From positions 1-64,000 of the forward strand of contig JAKSIS010000006.1 in assembly GCA_024398665.1 (NCBI GenBank): DNA of 64,000 bases, written 5' to 3'. The notes under the pieces are model-generated. The model saw nothing but the letters and a program-made list of their open reading frames with translations, searched no databases and was not told the DNA's origin. The DNA is from Bacteroidaceae bacterium. GTDB lineage: Bacteria > Bacteroidota > Bacteroidia > Bacteroidales > Bacteroidaceae. The position numbers and the translations under genes are program-made. Positions 52,572-61,331 of this stretch are shown piece by piece. Position 1 is the stretch's first letter. Each line of letters begins with the position of its first letter.

Positions 52572-53297
52572 ATGAAAGAATTCAAATTCACAATAGACGG
52601 CAAGCAGTACACTGCCGCCGTCAATGAACTTGAGGACAACTTTGCCGAAGTCACAATTGACGGCAAGTCCTACAAGGTCGAAATAGAGAAAGAAGAAGCT
52701 CCCGCAGCAGCAGTACGCCGCTCCGCAGCAGCCGCTCCTGCAGCAGCCGCACAGCCCGGTGGCCTGATGACCGTAAAGTCACCGCTGCCCGGTTCAATCA
52801 TGAAGGTTCTGGTAGCAGCCGGCAAGGCTGTCAAGAAGGGTGATATCCTTCTGACCATGGAATCGATGAAGATGGAGAACAACGTCTGCGCTGAAGCTGA
52901 CGGTACCGTAAAGGCTGTCTTCGTAGAGCCCGGCAAGAACGTCATGCAGGACGACAAGCTTCTCGAGATTGAAACCGTTGCAGTTGCCGCAGCTCCGGCT
53001 CCCGCAGCAGCACCCGCTCCCAAGGCAGCTCCCGCCGCAGCTCCCGCACCCAAGGCCGCAGCAAAGGCCGATGTTCCCGCCGGCGGAATCAAGGTTGTAA
53101 GCCCCCTGCCCGGTTCAGTGATCAAGGTCATGGTTTCTGAAGGCCAGGACGTAAAGAAGGGTGACACCCTGCTTACTCTTGAAAGCATGAAGATGGAGAA
53201 CGCCATCAAGGCAGAACAGGACGGAAAGGTAACGAAGATCGTCGTAAGCGCAGGACAGTCTGTCATGCAGGAAGACCTTCTCATGGTTCTCGGATAA
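52572..53297 (+). CDS. mmdC: Biotin carrier protein with two tandem biotinyl domains
   Basis: 241 residues. A 40-residue N-terminal segment is followed by an Ala/Pro linker, one biotinyl domain (about 64-135) with ESMKMEN at Lys100, a long Ala/Pro/Lys linker (about 138-168) and a second domain (about 172-241) with ESMKMEN at Lys207. Both domains have the family PLPGS...G(K/Q)xVKKGD pattern. The usual MmdC/OadA-type carrier has one domain, so this looks like an internal duplication giving two swinging arms. It lies between OadG and the beta subunit, so it carries carboxybiotin to the pump. Confidence 0.93.
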   Translation: MKEFKFTIDGKQYTAAVNELEDNFAEVTIDGKSYKVEIEKEEAPAAAVRRSAAAAPAAAAQPGGLMTVKSPLPGSIMKVLVAAGKAVKKGDILLTMESMKMENNVCAEADGTVKAVFVEPGKNVMQDDKLLEIETVAVAAAPAPAAAPAPKAAPAAAPAPKAAAKADVPAGGIKVVSPLPGSVIKVMVSEGQDVKKGDTLLTLESMKMENAIKAEQDGKVTKIVVSAGQSVMQEDLLMVLG

Positions 53298-53311
53298 TCA
53301 GATAATACAGC

Positions 53312-54490
53312 ATGGAAGATATTATCAGATTTTTTGGAAGCATGGGCTTCATGAACATGACCTGGCAGCAGGGACTGATGATCATTCTCAGTTTCTTCCT
53401 GCTCTACCTGGCCATCAAGAAGCAGTACGAACCGCTGCTGCTCCTGCCCATAGCTTTCGGTATGCTCCTGACGAACCTGCCGCAGGCCGGCATGTTCCAT
53501 AACGACCTCTGGGTCGCTTTTCTTGACGCAAACAGCCCCGCCTACCACAGCTATGGTACCATCATGAAGGAAGGCGGTCTGCTTGACATACTCTACATAG
53601 GCGTTAAGGCCGGCATCTATCCGTGCCTTATCTTCATGGGCGTAGGTGCCATGACGGACTTCGGTCCCCTGATTGCCAACCCCAAGAGCCTTCTTCTGGG
53701 CGCTGCCGCACAGTTGGGTATCTTCATTACCTTCCTCTGCGCAAACGCTATGGGCTTCACACCCGCTGAAGCCGGTTCTATCGGTATCATCGGCGGTGCT
53801 GACGGTCCCACATCGATCTTCCTGACATCGAAACTGGCCCCGCATCTGCTTGGCCCCATAGCCATTGCAGCATATTCCTACATGGCACTTGTTCCGGTCA
53901 TCCAGCCGCCTATCATGAGGGCCCTGACCACAAAGAAGGAACGCGCCATCAAGATGAGCCAGCTGCGTCCCGTAAGCAAGACCGAGAAGATCATCTTCCC
54001 GATTGCCATCACAGCCATCGTTTCACTCATCCTGCCCGATGCAGCACCTCTTATCGGCTGTCTCATGCTGGGTAACCTTGCAAAGGAATGCGGCGTTGTT
54101 GACCGTCTGAGCAAGACCATGCAGAACGAGCTCATGAACATTGTCGTGATATTCCTGGGTCTTACCGTAGGTGCTACCGCTACAGCTGACACATTCCTAA
54201 ACATCAAGACCCTGATGATTTTGGCAATGGGTATCGTAGCATTCAGCATGGGTACTGCAGGCGGTATCCTGCTTGCAAAGCTCATGAACGTGTTCTCAAA
54301 GGAGAAGATCAATCCGCTTATCGGTTCAGCAGGCGTAAGTGCCGTTCCAATGGCCGCCCGCGTATCACAGACCGTAGGCCAGGAGGAGAACCCCAGCAAC
54401 TTCCTGCTCATGCATGCCATGGGTCCGAACGTTGCAGGTGTGATAGGTTCAGCCGTTGCAGCAGGTATCCTGCTCACAATGCTGGGCTGA
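53312..54490 (+). CDS. mmdB: Sodium-pumping decarboxylase beta subunit (MmdB/OadB)
   Basis: 392 residues with about nine or ten membrane helices. Family motifs include [21 protein letters not shown], which has the Asp of the Na+ site, and later [20 protein letters not shown] and [18 protein letters not shown]. It decarboxylates carboxybiotin and pumps Na+ outward. Its neighbours make up a full MmdABCD set with epimerase, giving propionate formation from succinate-derived methylmalonyl-CoA. The terminator after it is interrupted by an IS. Confidence 0.95.
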   Translation: MEDIIRFFGSMGFMNMTWQQGLMIILSFFLLYLAIKKQYEPLLLLPIAFGMLLTNLPQAGMFHNDLWVAFLDANSPAYHSYGTIMKEGGLLDILYIGVKAGIYPCLIFMGVGAMTDFGPLIANPKSLLLGAAAQLGIFITFLCANAMGFTPAEAGSIGIIGGADGPTSIFLTSKLAPHLLGPIAIAAYSYMALVPVIQPPIMRALTTKKERAIKMSQLRPVSKTEKIIFPIAITAIVSLILPDAAPLIGCLMLGNLAKECGVVDRLSKTMQNELMNIVVIFLGLTVGATATADTFLNIKTLMILAMGIVAFSMGTAGGILLAKLMNVFSKEKINPLIGSAGVSAVPMAARVSQTVGQEENPSNFLLMHAMGPNVAGVIGSAVAAGILLTMLG

Positions 54491-54507
54491 CAATCAACAC
54501 AGCTATA

Positions 54508-54546
54508 GAAAAATACCGGGCGGTCCAAACAGGCCGCCCGGTATTT
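54508..54546. terminator. Bidirectional terminator, left copy of IS target duplication
   Basis: 39 bp: AAAAATACCGGGCGG with a CAAACA-type loop and the complementary arm ending GGTATTTT. The same 39 bp recur at 56256-56294 on the other side of the IS. It lies 18 bp after the mmdB stop. A/T runs on both ends suit both convergent genes. Confidence 0.9.
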
Positions 54547-56255
54547 TCCTGTTTTCCGCAATGGGACACCCATTTTAGCAGTTGGCTGAGATGAGGTCTA
54601 GCAGTTCGGTGACTTCCGGTTGCTCCTTGGTATGAAGGAGTACTGACTTACTCTTCTTGTCATATGGGTTGACGTAGTCTATCTGGTATATTTTCTCGGC
54701 AAGGAAACGCGCTCTATCAAGCGAGATCTTCGATCCGGCAGATTTAAGGATACGCTCCAACTCCAGCATGATAGTATAAGCAACGAAGCAGATGCAGACG
54801 TGGGCCTCTATCCTGTTAAACAAACGATGGTACATCGGCCTGATGTCCAAGTCAGTCTTGCAGAAGCGGAAGGCACGCTCAATCATGAACAGATACCCAT
54901 ATTCTTCAATGATTCTGTCATCCGGGAGGCTGCTGTTGGTCGTATATCCTTTGTATCCGTCCAACCGTTCGTCTCTTGCAACCTTGTCATAGTCGATTCT
55001 GATGGATGCGTCTCCCGTCATAACGAGGAAGCGGTTGTAGCCACGGTTGTTCAACTTGTCTTTCGTAAGTTTGTCCGTCCTGAAGCGTTTCTCGAGCCTT
55101 TTGAGGCCTCTGTCCCTGTCAGCGGCGTTCTTTCTTGCACGGGCATCGCTCATTGTGACCACCATTCTTCTGCTTTCTGTAAGTCTGATGCTTGCGCTTT
55201 GTCCGTTGGACAGGTTCAACGATGCGACCCGTTCCTTGAACTGCTCGCTCTGCGAACGGATTCTCGCACCGAGGATGTACTCGTAGCCTCCGTCCTCCAG
55301 ATCACGGATGTTCTCCTTGCTCAGCAGACCTGCATCAGCCACGACTATCGGCTTTGGAAAGCCGAAACGCTGCTGCAGTTTCTCGATGATGGGAATCATC
55401 GTATGGCCTTCATAAGTGTTACCGGGATGTATCTCGTAGCCTATCGGATTGCCGCCGGGACCCACCAGTAGGCCGAGAACTACCTGCGGATTGGCATTCT
55501 TCCCGTCCTTGGACCAGCCGGGGATGCGGACATCGTCCTCACGGGACTCGAAGTACATAGTGGTTGTGTCATAGAATACTACCGCCACACTGCCGCCAAG
55601 AACCTTTCTGGTCTGGTTGTATGTTACCTGTTCCACTTCGTGCTTTACATCGTAAGATGCTTTCCGGCGTTTTGATTCGGGCCTCCAGCACAGTTCGTCA
55701 AGAAAACGGTATATCTTGTCCTCATCGTAGTACTTGTTCATGAAGTAGGCCATGTACCGCAAGGTTTTCAGCTTGCTCCCGGGCCGGTATAGGCGTGTGA
55801 CCACGAGACTCTTGAATATCTCATTATCGCTTGTCCGTACGGAACCGAAGCCTATCTTGTCGAACAGACGGCCGTAAATGAGGTCAGGTCCGACAAGGCG
55901 GAGCTGATCCTGACCGATGCCGGCAAAGATGGCATCGTATTCCTCAGCACCTTCAGGGGCAAACAGTTCCTCTCCGAACTCGTGTTCGTCCGCCCATTGG
56001 CGGGCCTGACGCTCCAGAGAAGCCAGTATGGATTCGTCACGGCTGCTGCCGAAGGACTTCTGGAGACGGTACTTGCCGTCCACCTTTGCGATTACCTGTA
56101 TCGAGGTGGTTCCACTCTTGTTCTGCTTCCTTCGGACAAACATACCACGAAGGTAGCGATTTGTCGTGGGACACCCAAATCAAGCCATCATTCCTCCTCT
56201 CAGATAGTTGTAGGGCACATTGATGCAACGGTCACGAAATAGTGCGGAAAACAGG
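54547..56255 (-). mobile_element. Complete IS1634-family (IS4 superfamily) insertion sequence
   Basis: 1709 bp, bounded by perfect 13-bp inverted repeats CCTGTTTTCCGCA (54547-54559) and TGCGGAAAACAGG (56243-56255). It carries one transposase gene. A 39-bp direct repeat flanks it. A TGGGACACCCA motif occurs inside near both ends (54561 and 56168). The same end is also found at 1-54 of the window, in opposite orientation. Confidence 0.95.
54575..56143 (-). CDS. IS1634-family DDE transposase
   Basis: 522 residues, intact. Three acidic positions fit the IS4-type DDE core: VVFYDTTTMYFES (about residue 190), PIVVADAGLLSKENI (about 275) and MIERAFRFCKTDLDIRP (about 440, in the Y-(2)-R-(3)-E-like region). 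The rest is basic and helical. It is the only gene of the element and its frame looks functional. The start at 56143 gives MFVRRKQNKSGTTS, the usual N-terminus in Bacteroidetes copies. Confidence 0.94.
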   Translation of the reverse strand: MFVRRKQNKSGTTSIQVIAKVDGKYRLQKSFGSSRDESILASLERQARQWADEHEFGEELFAPEGAEEYDAIFAGIGQDQLRLVGPDLIYGRLFDKIGFGSVRTSDNEIFKSLVVTRLYRPGSKLKTLRYMAYFMNKYYDEDKIYRFLDELCWRPESKRRKASYDVKHEVEQVTYNQTRKVLGGSVAVVFYDTTTMYFESREDDVRIPGWSKDGKNANPQVVLGLLVGPGGNPIGYEIHPGNTYEGHTMIPIIEKLQQRFGFPKPIVVADAGLLSKENIRDLEDGGYEYILGARIRSQSEQFKERVASLNLSNGQSASIRLTESRRMVVTMSDARARKNAADRDRGLKRLEKRFRTDKLTKDKLNNRGYNRFLVMTGDASIRIDYDKVARDERLDGYKGYTTNSSLPDDRIIEEYGYLFMIERAFRFCKTDLDIRPMYHRLFNRIEAHVCICFVAYTIMLELERILKSAGSKISLDRARFLAEKIYQIDYVNPYDKKSKSVLLHTKEQPEVTELLDLISANC

Positions 56256-56294
56256 AAAAATACCGGGCGGTCCAAACAGGCCGCCCGGTATTTT
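56256..56294. terminator. Bidirectional terminator, right copy of IS target duplication
   Basis: Identical over 39 bp to 54508-54546. It serves the convergent DUF4270 gene, which ends at 56315. Together with the left copy it defines a long target-site duplication created by the IS. Confidence 0.9.
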
Positions 56295-56314
56295 TGTTGC
56301 TTACGCCGTCTTGT

Positions 56315-57778
56315 TTATTGTCTGGAATAGATTGTCTTAATTTTCAGTTTCTGTCCCTGCGGACCGCCCACCAGTTTCAGCTGACGCATTTTCAAATCAA
56401 CTATGTAGCCTATAATACTGTTGTTGGCGTCATACTGTGGAGTGATGGGTATCAGCATGACCTTGTCCCAATCCGGCCTTTCTGCGGCGTATGCGGCACG
56501 GCTTGCAGCATTGTCCTGCAGCCCTTTATCTTCAAGCCATTCAGCGCGGTCACTGTAAGCCTTCTCTATGAGCGGGGCTATGTTGGCAAATGTGTACACG
56601 CCTGTCTTTGAGGTGTATACGGCTCCAAACGATTCAATGTTGTCAACGCTCTTGTTGTCATCAAAGAAGGCCGATGCGACATCTTTCCTGACAAGCATCA
56701 GTCTTGGAGGAGCCGAAGGCCTGATACGCTGCGAAGGAGTCACCATGCTTGACAGGCTCAACGTGGCGCTGTTCAGCACGACACCGCTCTCATTCTTCAT
56801 TTCGTCAACCGGAAGCGTAATCTCAGTGAGCAGACCGTAAGGTGAAAGCACCCAGGTGCAGGTGGGATCAGACAGCGGAGTGTCCAGCCCGGTCCAGCTG
56901 AAACAGTTCATCTGCATCACTTCATTGTTGCCTGAGAATTCCGCCATGTAAGAACTTACCTGATCCGGATTCTCCGGGTCTATGCACTTGAAATTGACTT
57001 CAAGCACTGACTTGTCTATGTAGATGACAGTTCCGTCACCGCGCGAGCAGCGCAGGTAGAATCCCTTGCATATGTTTTCCATAAAGGCCGATGCGTCCCT
57101 GAAACACTTTTCAGGACCACCCTGCTGGTAATACTTGTCAAGAATTTCAAAAGCGAATTCATCCGGAAGTCTGATGCTCACCGAAGGGTAATAACTGGAG
57201 GATTCGTTTCTGGCCGAATCGGAATCCAGGAAATTCAGGGCTGACAGGGTCATACTGGCAATGGGTGCAGACGTACAGTCATAGAATTCCGAAGGGTCAA
57301 TGCCAGGATAGTAGCGTTTTCCCGCATCAATCATTTTATCAAGCGGGAAGACGTCAATGTCAATGGTGTTTGTGGAATCGCCGAAAAAGCTTGTATAGTA
57401 TATCCTGAGATTGGCATAATACGGCTTTACCCCTTCCATCTTCTCCTTGAACCAGTCCGGGAAATTGAAACCGCCTATACCGAACACCGAATCGGGAAAC
57501 GCAAAGTTCTCCGGACAGTTCAGCTGTGTCAGGTAATCGGAATGGTACACAGTACCGTTCAACGGGTCAGTATAATGTCCTATGTTGCACTGTGTCGTCT
57601 TGGCCAGAATGGAATCCGGTGACAGGATGGTGCGTGAAACGGCGAAATAGGATTGCTCACTGACCTTTATCATATCACTGTCCGGGATCAGTGATCCTCC
57701 CAGACCGGATGTATCATCGTCACAAGATATCAGAAACAGTCCTGCAAGAATGCTGCAGGCCAGCATTTTGACATTCAT
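56315..57778 (-). CDS. DUF4270 lipoprotein
   Basis: 487 residues. The signal MNVKMLACSILAGLFLISC with lipobox (LISC) is followed by DDDTSGLGGSLIPDSDMIKVSEQSY, the usual start of DUF4270 proteins. The remainder is beta-rich with no enzymatic motif. Function is unknown. It overlaps the upstream glycogen-synthase-like gene by 4 bp, an arrangement that suggests cotranscription. Confidence 0.85.
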   Translation of the reverse strand: MNVKMLACSILAGLFLISCDDDTSGLGGSLIPDSDMIKVSEQSYFAVSRTILSPDSILAKTTQCNIGHYTDPLNGTVYHSDYLTQLNCPENFAFPDSVFGIGGFNFPDWFKEKMEGVKPYYANLRIYYTSFFGDSTNTIDIDVFPLDKMIDAGKRYYPGIDPSEFYDCTSAPIASMTLSALNFLDSDSARNESSSYYPSVSIRLPDEFAFEILDKYYQQGGPEKCFRDASAFMENICKGFYLRCSRGDGTVIYIDKSVLEVNFKCIDPENPDQVSSYMAEFSGNNEVMQMNCFSWTGLDTPLSDPTCTWVLSPYGLLTEITLPVDEMKNESGVVLNSATLSLSSMVTPSQRIRPSAPPRLMLVRKDVASAFFDDNKSVDNIESFGAVYTSKTGVYTFANIAPLIEKAYSDRAEWLEDKGLQDNAASRAAYAAERPDWDKVMLIPITPQYDANNSIIGYIVDLKMRQLKLVGGPQGQKLKIKTIYSRQ

Positions 57779-58578
57779 AGTTTGTCGTAAAAATCATTTG
57801 TGGCCTGTGCTTCCATTCCGTCGGGGTTGAAGTCAAGCACAGGCAGGTTCTTTTCTCTGGCATATTGTGCAAGTCCGGGATCCACACCGGCTGTCTGACA
57901 GATTATTCCGTCTGAAAAGTCTATGGCCTTCTTCATGAGGGAACTGAAACCTATCGGAGTTTCAAACGTGCCGCAGTCGGAAACCTGCATGTCCTTTGCG
58001 GGAAGCAGCTGCGGAAGATTGTCGCGCATGGAATTGTCAAAAGCCTTGTCATAAAGCGAATAGACAATCTTCGATTCGCGGAATGCAGGCTCTTCACGGT
58101 AACCGGTCTTGACGTAAAGCGGAATGAACGCCGACAGCCATCCGTGACAGTGAATGATGTCCGGGCTCCAGCGCAGTTTCTTCACGGTTTCAAGCACGCC
58201 GCGGGCAAAGAATATGGCGCGTTCGTCATTGTCCTGATATTCGGCGCCGTCACGGTCATGAACCATGAGACGGTTCTGGAAATAGTCGTCATTGTCAATG
58301 AAGTAAACCTGAATCTTTGCTCCCGGAAGCGATGCCACCTTAATAATAAGCGGATGGTCTGTATCATCGATTATCAGATTCATACCCGACAGACGGATCA
58401 CTTCATGCAGCTGGTTGCGGCGTTCGTTTATGGAACCCCACTTGGGCATGAAGGCACGTATTTCATTGCCGCGATTCTGTGTGAACTGCAAAAGCGGCCT
58501 GCAGTATTCAGCCATGTCGGACTGGCTTGTGAACGGGGCAATCTGGTCGGAAATGAATAGTATTTTCTTATCGCTCAT
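57775..58578 (-). CDS. Glycogen/starch synthase-like protein, N-terminal half only
   Basis: 267 residues aligned with the N-terminal Rossmann domain of GT5 glycogen synthases: ILFISDQIAPFTSQSDMAEY, IQVYFIDNDDYF, WSPDIIHCHGWLSAFIPLY and the later SDGIICQTAGVDPG. The C-terminal half, with the nucleotide-sugar binding E-x7-E region, is absent, and the next gene is in another family. A short GT5-like protein is seen in other Bacteroidetes at this place, so it may have a separate regulatory or acceptor-binding role. A minus-strand TATCTTTG element (58603-58610) is its probable promoter. Confidence 0.8.
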   Translation of the reverse strand: MSDKKILFISDQIAPFTSQSDMAEYCRPLLQFTQNRGNEIRAFMPKWGSINERRNQLHEVIRLSGMNLIIDDTDHPLIIKVASLPGAKIQVYFIDNDDYFQNRLMVHDRDGAEYQDNDERAIFFARGVLETVKKLRWSPDIIHCHGWLSAFIPLYVKTGYREEPAFRESKIVYSLYDKAFDNSMRDNLPQLLPAKDMQVSDCGTFETPIGFSSLMKKAIDFSDGIICQTAGVDPGLAQYAREKNLPVLDFNPDGMEAQATNDFYDKL

Positions 58579-58602
58579 AGGGTATGTTACGCTTTAACCT
58601 TG

Positions 58603-58610
58603 CAAAGATA
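58603..58610 (-). promoter_or_regulatory. -7 element TATCTTTG for the GT5-like/DUF4270 operon
   Basis: On the minus strand TATCTTTG lies 25 bp before the start codon. The divergent panC gene begins 120 bp away on the other strand. Confidence 0.55.
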
Positions 58611-58730
58611 TAGAAAAAATCAATGATTTTAGCAAGCCGTTTGACTGAAACTTTTGAAATTACATAAATTATGACTTATTTTGCGGGCCTTTACGCACTA
58701 CAGCATGCCGTAAAGGCAGGTTATTCAGCT

Positions 58731-59579
58731 ATGGTCAAAATTATCACAACAGTCAGGGAGCTCAAGGCAGCTCTTGAAGACGGCCGCATGGCCGGAAAGA
58801 CAGTGGGACTTGTGCCCACAATGGGAGCCCTTCATGAGGGCCACGCGTCACTGGTCCGCCGCAGCGTTGCGGAGAACGACATTACAGTGGTAAGTGATTT
58901 CGTCAATCCCACCCAGTTCAATGACAAGAACGATCTGAAGAACTATCCACGCACAATGGAAGCTGACTGCAGGCTTCTTGACAGTGTGGGAGCACAGTAC
59001 GTATTCGCACCTTCAGTTGAGGAGATGTACCCCGAGCCTGACACCCGCCAGTTCGACTTCACGCCGCTGGACAAGGTCATGGAGGGTCCCAACCGCCCGG
59101 GTCATTTCAACGGTGTGGCACAGATTGTAAGCAAACTTTTCTATGCTGTGGAACCGGACCGCGCATATTTCGGCGAAAAGGATTTCCAGCAGCTGGCCAT
59201 TATCCGCGAAATGGTACGCCAGCTTGGTCTCAAAGTTGAAATCGTAGGCTGCCCCATTGTCCGTGAAGAGGACGGAATGGCCCTGAGTTCACGCAACACG
59301 CTTCTCTCCAAGGCTGAACGCAAGCTGGCCGCAAACATATCGCACACATTGTTCGAGAGCCGCATCTATGCACGCAGGCACACTCTGGCATCCACCCGCC
59401 AGTACGTCATAGACACCATCAATTCCTTTGACGGCCTTGAAGTGGAATATTACGAAATAGTTGACGGCAACACCCTGCAGCCTGTCAGCCACTGGGATGA
59501 ATCATCATACATTGTAGGATGCGTCACGGTGCACTGCGGCAAGGTACGCCTAATTGACAACATAAAATACAAGGAATAA
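58731..59579 (+). CDS. panC: Pantothenate synthetase
   Basis: 282 residues. It joins pantoate and beta-alanine using ATP. Motifs: [15 protein letters not shown] near residue 30, with the HxGH signature, [21 protein letters not shown] and the KMSKS-like DGMALSSRN. The start at 58731 ([11 protein letters not shown]) follows the family N-terminus; the upstream frame from 58671 is leader. It overlaps panD by one base (TAATG). Confidence 0.95.
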   Translation: MVKIITTVRELKAALEDGRMAGKTVGLVPTMGALHEGHASLVRRSVAENDITVVSDFVNPTQFNDKNDLKNYPRTMEADCRLLDSVGAQYVFAPSVEEMYPEPDTRQFDFTPLDKVMEGPNRPGHFNGVAQIVSKLFYAVEPDRAYFGEKDFQQLAIIREMVRQLGLKVEIVGCPIVREEDGMALSSRNTLLSKAERKLAANISHTLFESRIYARRHTLASTRQYVIDTINSFDGLEVEYYEIVDGNTLQPVSHWDESSYIVGCVTVHCGKVRLIDNIKYKE

Positions 59580-59905
59580 TGCTGCTTACAGTTCTCAAAT
59601 CAAAGCTTCACCGTGTAAAGGTGACCGATGCCAACATCAACTACATAGGCAGCATCACAATTGACGGCAACTGGATGGACGCCGCCGGAATAATTGACGG
59701 AGAGCAGGTCCACGTGGTCGACGTGACCAACGGAGCCCGCCTTGTGACTTATGTCATACGCGGAGAACGCGGCAGCAAGTGCATCTGCCTGAACGGTGCG
59801 GCAGCCCGCCTGGTTTCAATAGGCGACACTGTCATCATCATAGCATACGCCCAGGTCACTCCTGAAGAGGCCAAGACATTCAAGCCCACGGTAGTCATTC
59901 CGTAA
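59579..59905 (+). CDS. panD: Aspartate 1-decarboxylase
   Basis: 108 residues. The self-cleavage site is Gly24-Ser25 in [11 protein letters not shown]; the serine becomes the pyruvoyl group. It makes beta-alanine from aspartate, the substrate of PanC. Length is slightly below the usual 115-125 residues, but all core motifs, including [21 protein letters not shown], are present. It is translationally coupled to panC. Confidence 0.95.
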   Translation: MLLTVLKSKLHRVKVTDANINYIGSITIDGNWMDAAGIIDGEQVHVVDVTNGARLVTYVIRGERGSKCICLNGAAARLVSIGDTVIIIAYAQVTPEEAKTFKPTVVIP

Positions 59906-59921
59906 CCCGGAACGTACCATA

Positions 59922-59977
59922 TAAAAAAGACAGGATCAGGACCGGCATTGCCGGGTCAGGATCCTGCCTTCTTGTTA
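59922..59977. terminator. Hairpin between panD and the GH57 gene
   Basis: CAGGATC...CGGC-ATT-GCCG...GATCCTG forms a long stem between the convergent stop codons, with A and T runs at the flanks. A bidirectional terminator is likely. Confidence 0.75.
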
Positions 59978-59985
59978 TTATCATT

Positions 59986-61302
59986 TCACTTCCTGGGTTC
60001 CTTCTTTGTCACCTGCGCTGACTTGAGCCTTGCCACCTGCTTTTCAAGTGACTGTATCTTCTTGTCCTGGTTGCGTATGGTGGTCTGGAAGGCATTCAGT
60101 TCCTCCAGTTCCATATCCTGCGGCAGTGCCCAGTTCACGCGCTGCATGAAGTCACCCAGAATGTTCATGTAGTTGGTGAACGCGTCATACGGCGATTCGT
60201 ATATTCCGCGGTCCATTGACACCGCATTGTTCTTGGTGGTCATGAAACGCAGGTTGTTGCTGGCCTGCAGATAGTCCCAGTCCTGACGCAGGTGCCTGTC
60301 ACCGCTAAGCAGCACGCGTTCGCCTATCGAATACAGCTTTTCAAAAGCCTCACGCTGCATGACGTTACCCAGCCAGCAGCTTATGTCACGCTCCTCATCG
60401 TTCCATGACATGGGATACGGGACCTCAACTGCGGAAACGGATTTGTGTGTCCTGATCACTTCCGACGGGGTTGCGAATCCTATGCCGCGCTGACGGCACT
60501 GCTCAGGCAGGCTGCGCAGAAAATCAAGGACATGTGAACTGAGCGGCTGGTATATTCCAAGTGCACACAGTTCCATGCATATGCTGAACACGCCGTCCTC
60601 TTCCGGGCTGGAAGCTATCCAGTCAGCATATGTGTCGGCCATCAGGGGATATGACTCCCATGACGGATTCGAGAAACGGAGACTGATGTCATCGGACAGC
60701 TTGTAGTCACGTGTAAAGACCTTGAGTGACGGGTTCAGGACACAATGGTACAGGTAATGCGGGCTCTTCCAACCCAGTATGTGCGACGCACCTTCGGTCA
60801 GTATGCCCTTGAAACCCATGTCAGCCACCAGTGAACCTATCTCGTCATCATAGATCATGTTCGAATTGCAGAACACCTTGGGACGCTGGCCGAACAGCTG
60901 GTTGACCTTTTCCACCAGGCGTTTCGTCTCCTCACGGAAACAGGCCTCACCGTTCGGTGCCAGTGATGACAGACCGTGTGAATATGGTGCGGCAATGAAT
61001 TCGCAGCAGCCGGTGCCGGCCAGTTCCTGCAGCAGGTCTATAACCTGCGGAGCGTAGCGTTCCAGCTGCTCCAGGCCCACGCCTGACAGTGACAGCGCCA
61101 CCTTGAAAGCCCCCTGGCTTTCACGAACCATGTCTATGAGCGTGCGCAGAGCCGGAATGTAGGAATTCTCAGCAATGCCGGTTATCGATGTCTCGTTGGC
61201 ATAGTCGTCATAATAGTAGTGGTCTGTTCCGATGTCGAAGAAACGGTACCTTTTAAGATGTATCAGCTGATGGATCTCAAAATAAAGGCAGATTGTTTTC
61301 AT
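59986..61302 (-). CDS. GH57 family alpha-amylase/4-alpha-glucanotransferase
   Basis: 438 residues. The start MKTICLYFEIHQLIHLKRYRFFDIG carries the GH57 N-terminal motif (HQ). Further on are EFIAAPYSHGLSSL and ILGWKSPHYLYHC, typical of Bacteroidetes GH57 enzymes next to glycogen genes. A coiled-coil C-terminus (FQTTIRNQDKKIQSLEKQVARLK) is present. It is probably intracellular and acts on glycogen or maltodextrin. It follows the GT4 gene by 29 bp. Confidence 0.88.
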   Translation of the reverse strand: MKTICLYFEIHQLIHLKRYRFFDIGTDHYYYDDYANETSITGIAENSYIPALRTLIDMVRESQGAFKVALSLSGVGLEQLERYAPQVIDLLQELAGTGCCEFIAAPYSHGLSSLAPNGEACFREETKRLVEKVNQLFGQRPKVFCNSNMIYDDEIGSLVADMGFKGILTEGASHILGWKSPHYLYHCVLNPSLKVFTRDYKLSDDISLRFSNPSWESYPLMADTYADWIASSPEEDGVFSICMELCALGIYQPLSSHVLDFLRSLPEQCRQRGIGFATPSEVIRTHKSVSAVEVPYPMSWNDEERDISCWLGNVMQREAFEKLYSIGERVLLSGDRHLRQDWDYLQASNNLRFMTTKNNAVSMDRGIYESPYDAFTNYMNILGDFMQRVNWALPQDMELEELNAFQTTIRNQDKKIQSLEKQVARLKSAQVTKKEPRK

Positions 61303-61331
61303 ATGTCGTTTTCAGTTATTCAGTTCATTAT

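Noticed and set aside
54547..56255. IS ends placed at the TGGGACACCCA motif
   Set aside because: The motif lies inside; only the outer 13-bp CCTGTTTTCCGCA pair matches perfectly at both ends and borders the direct repeats.
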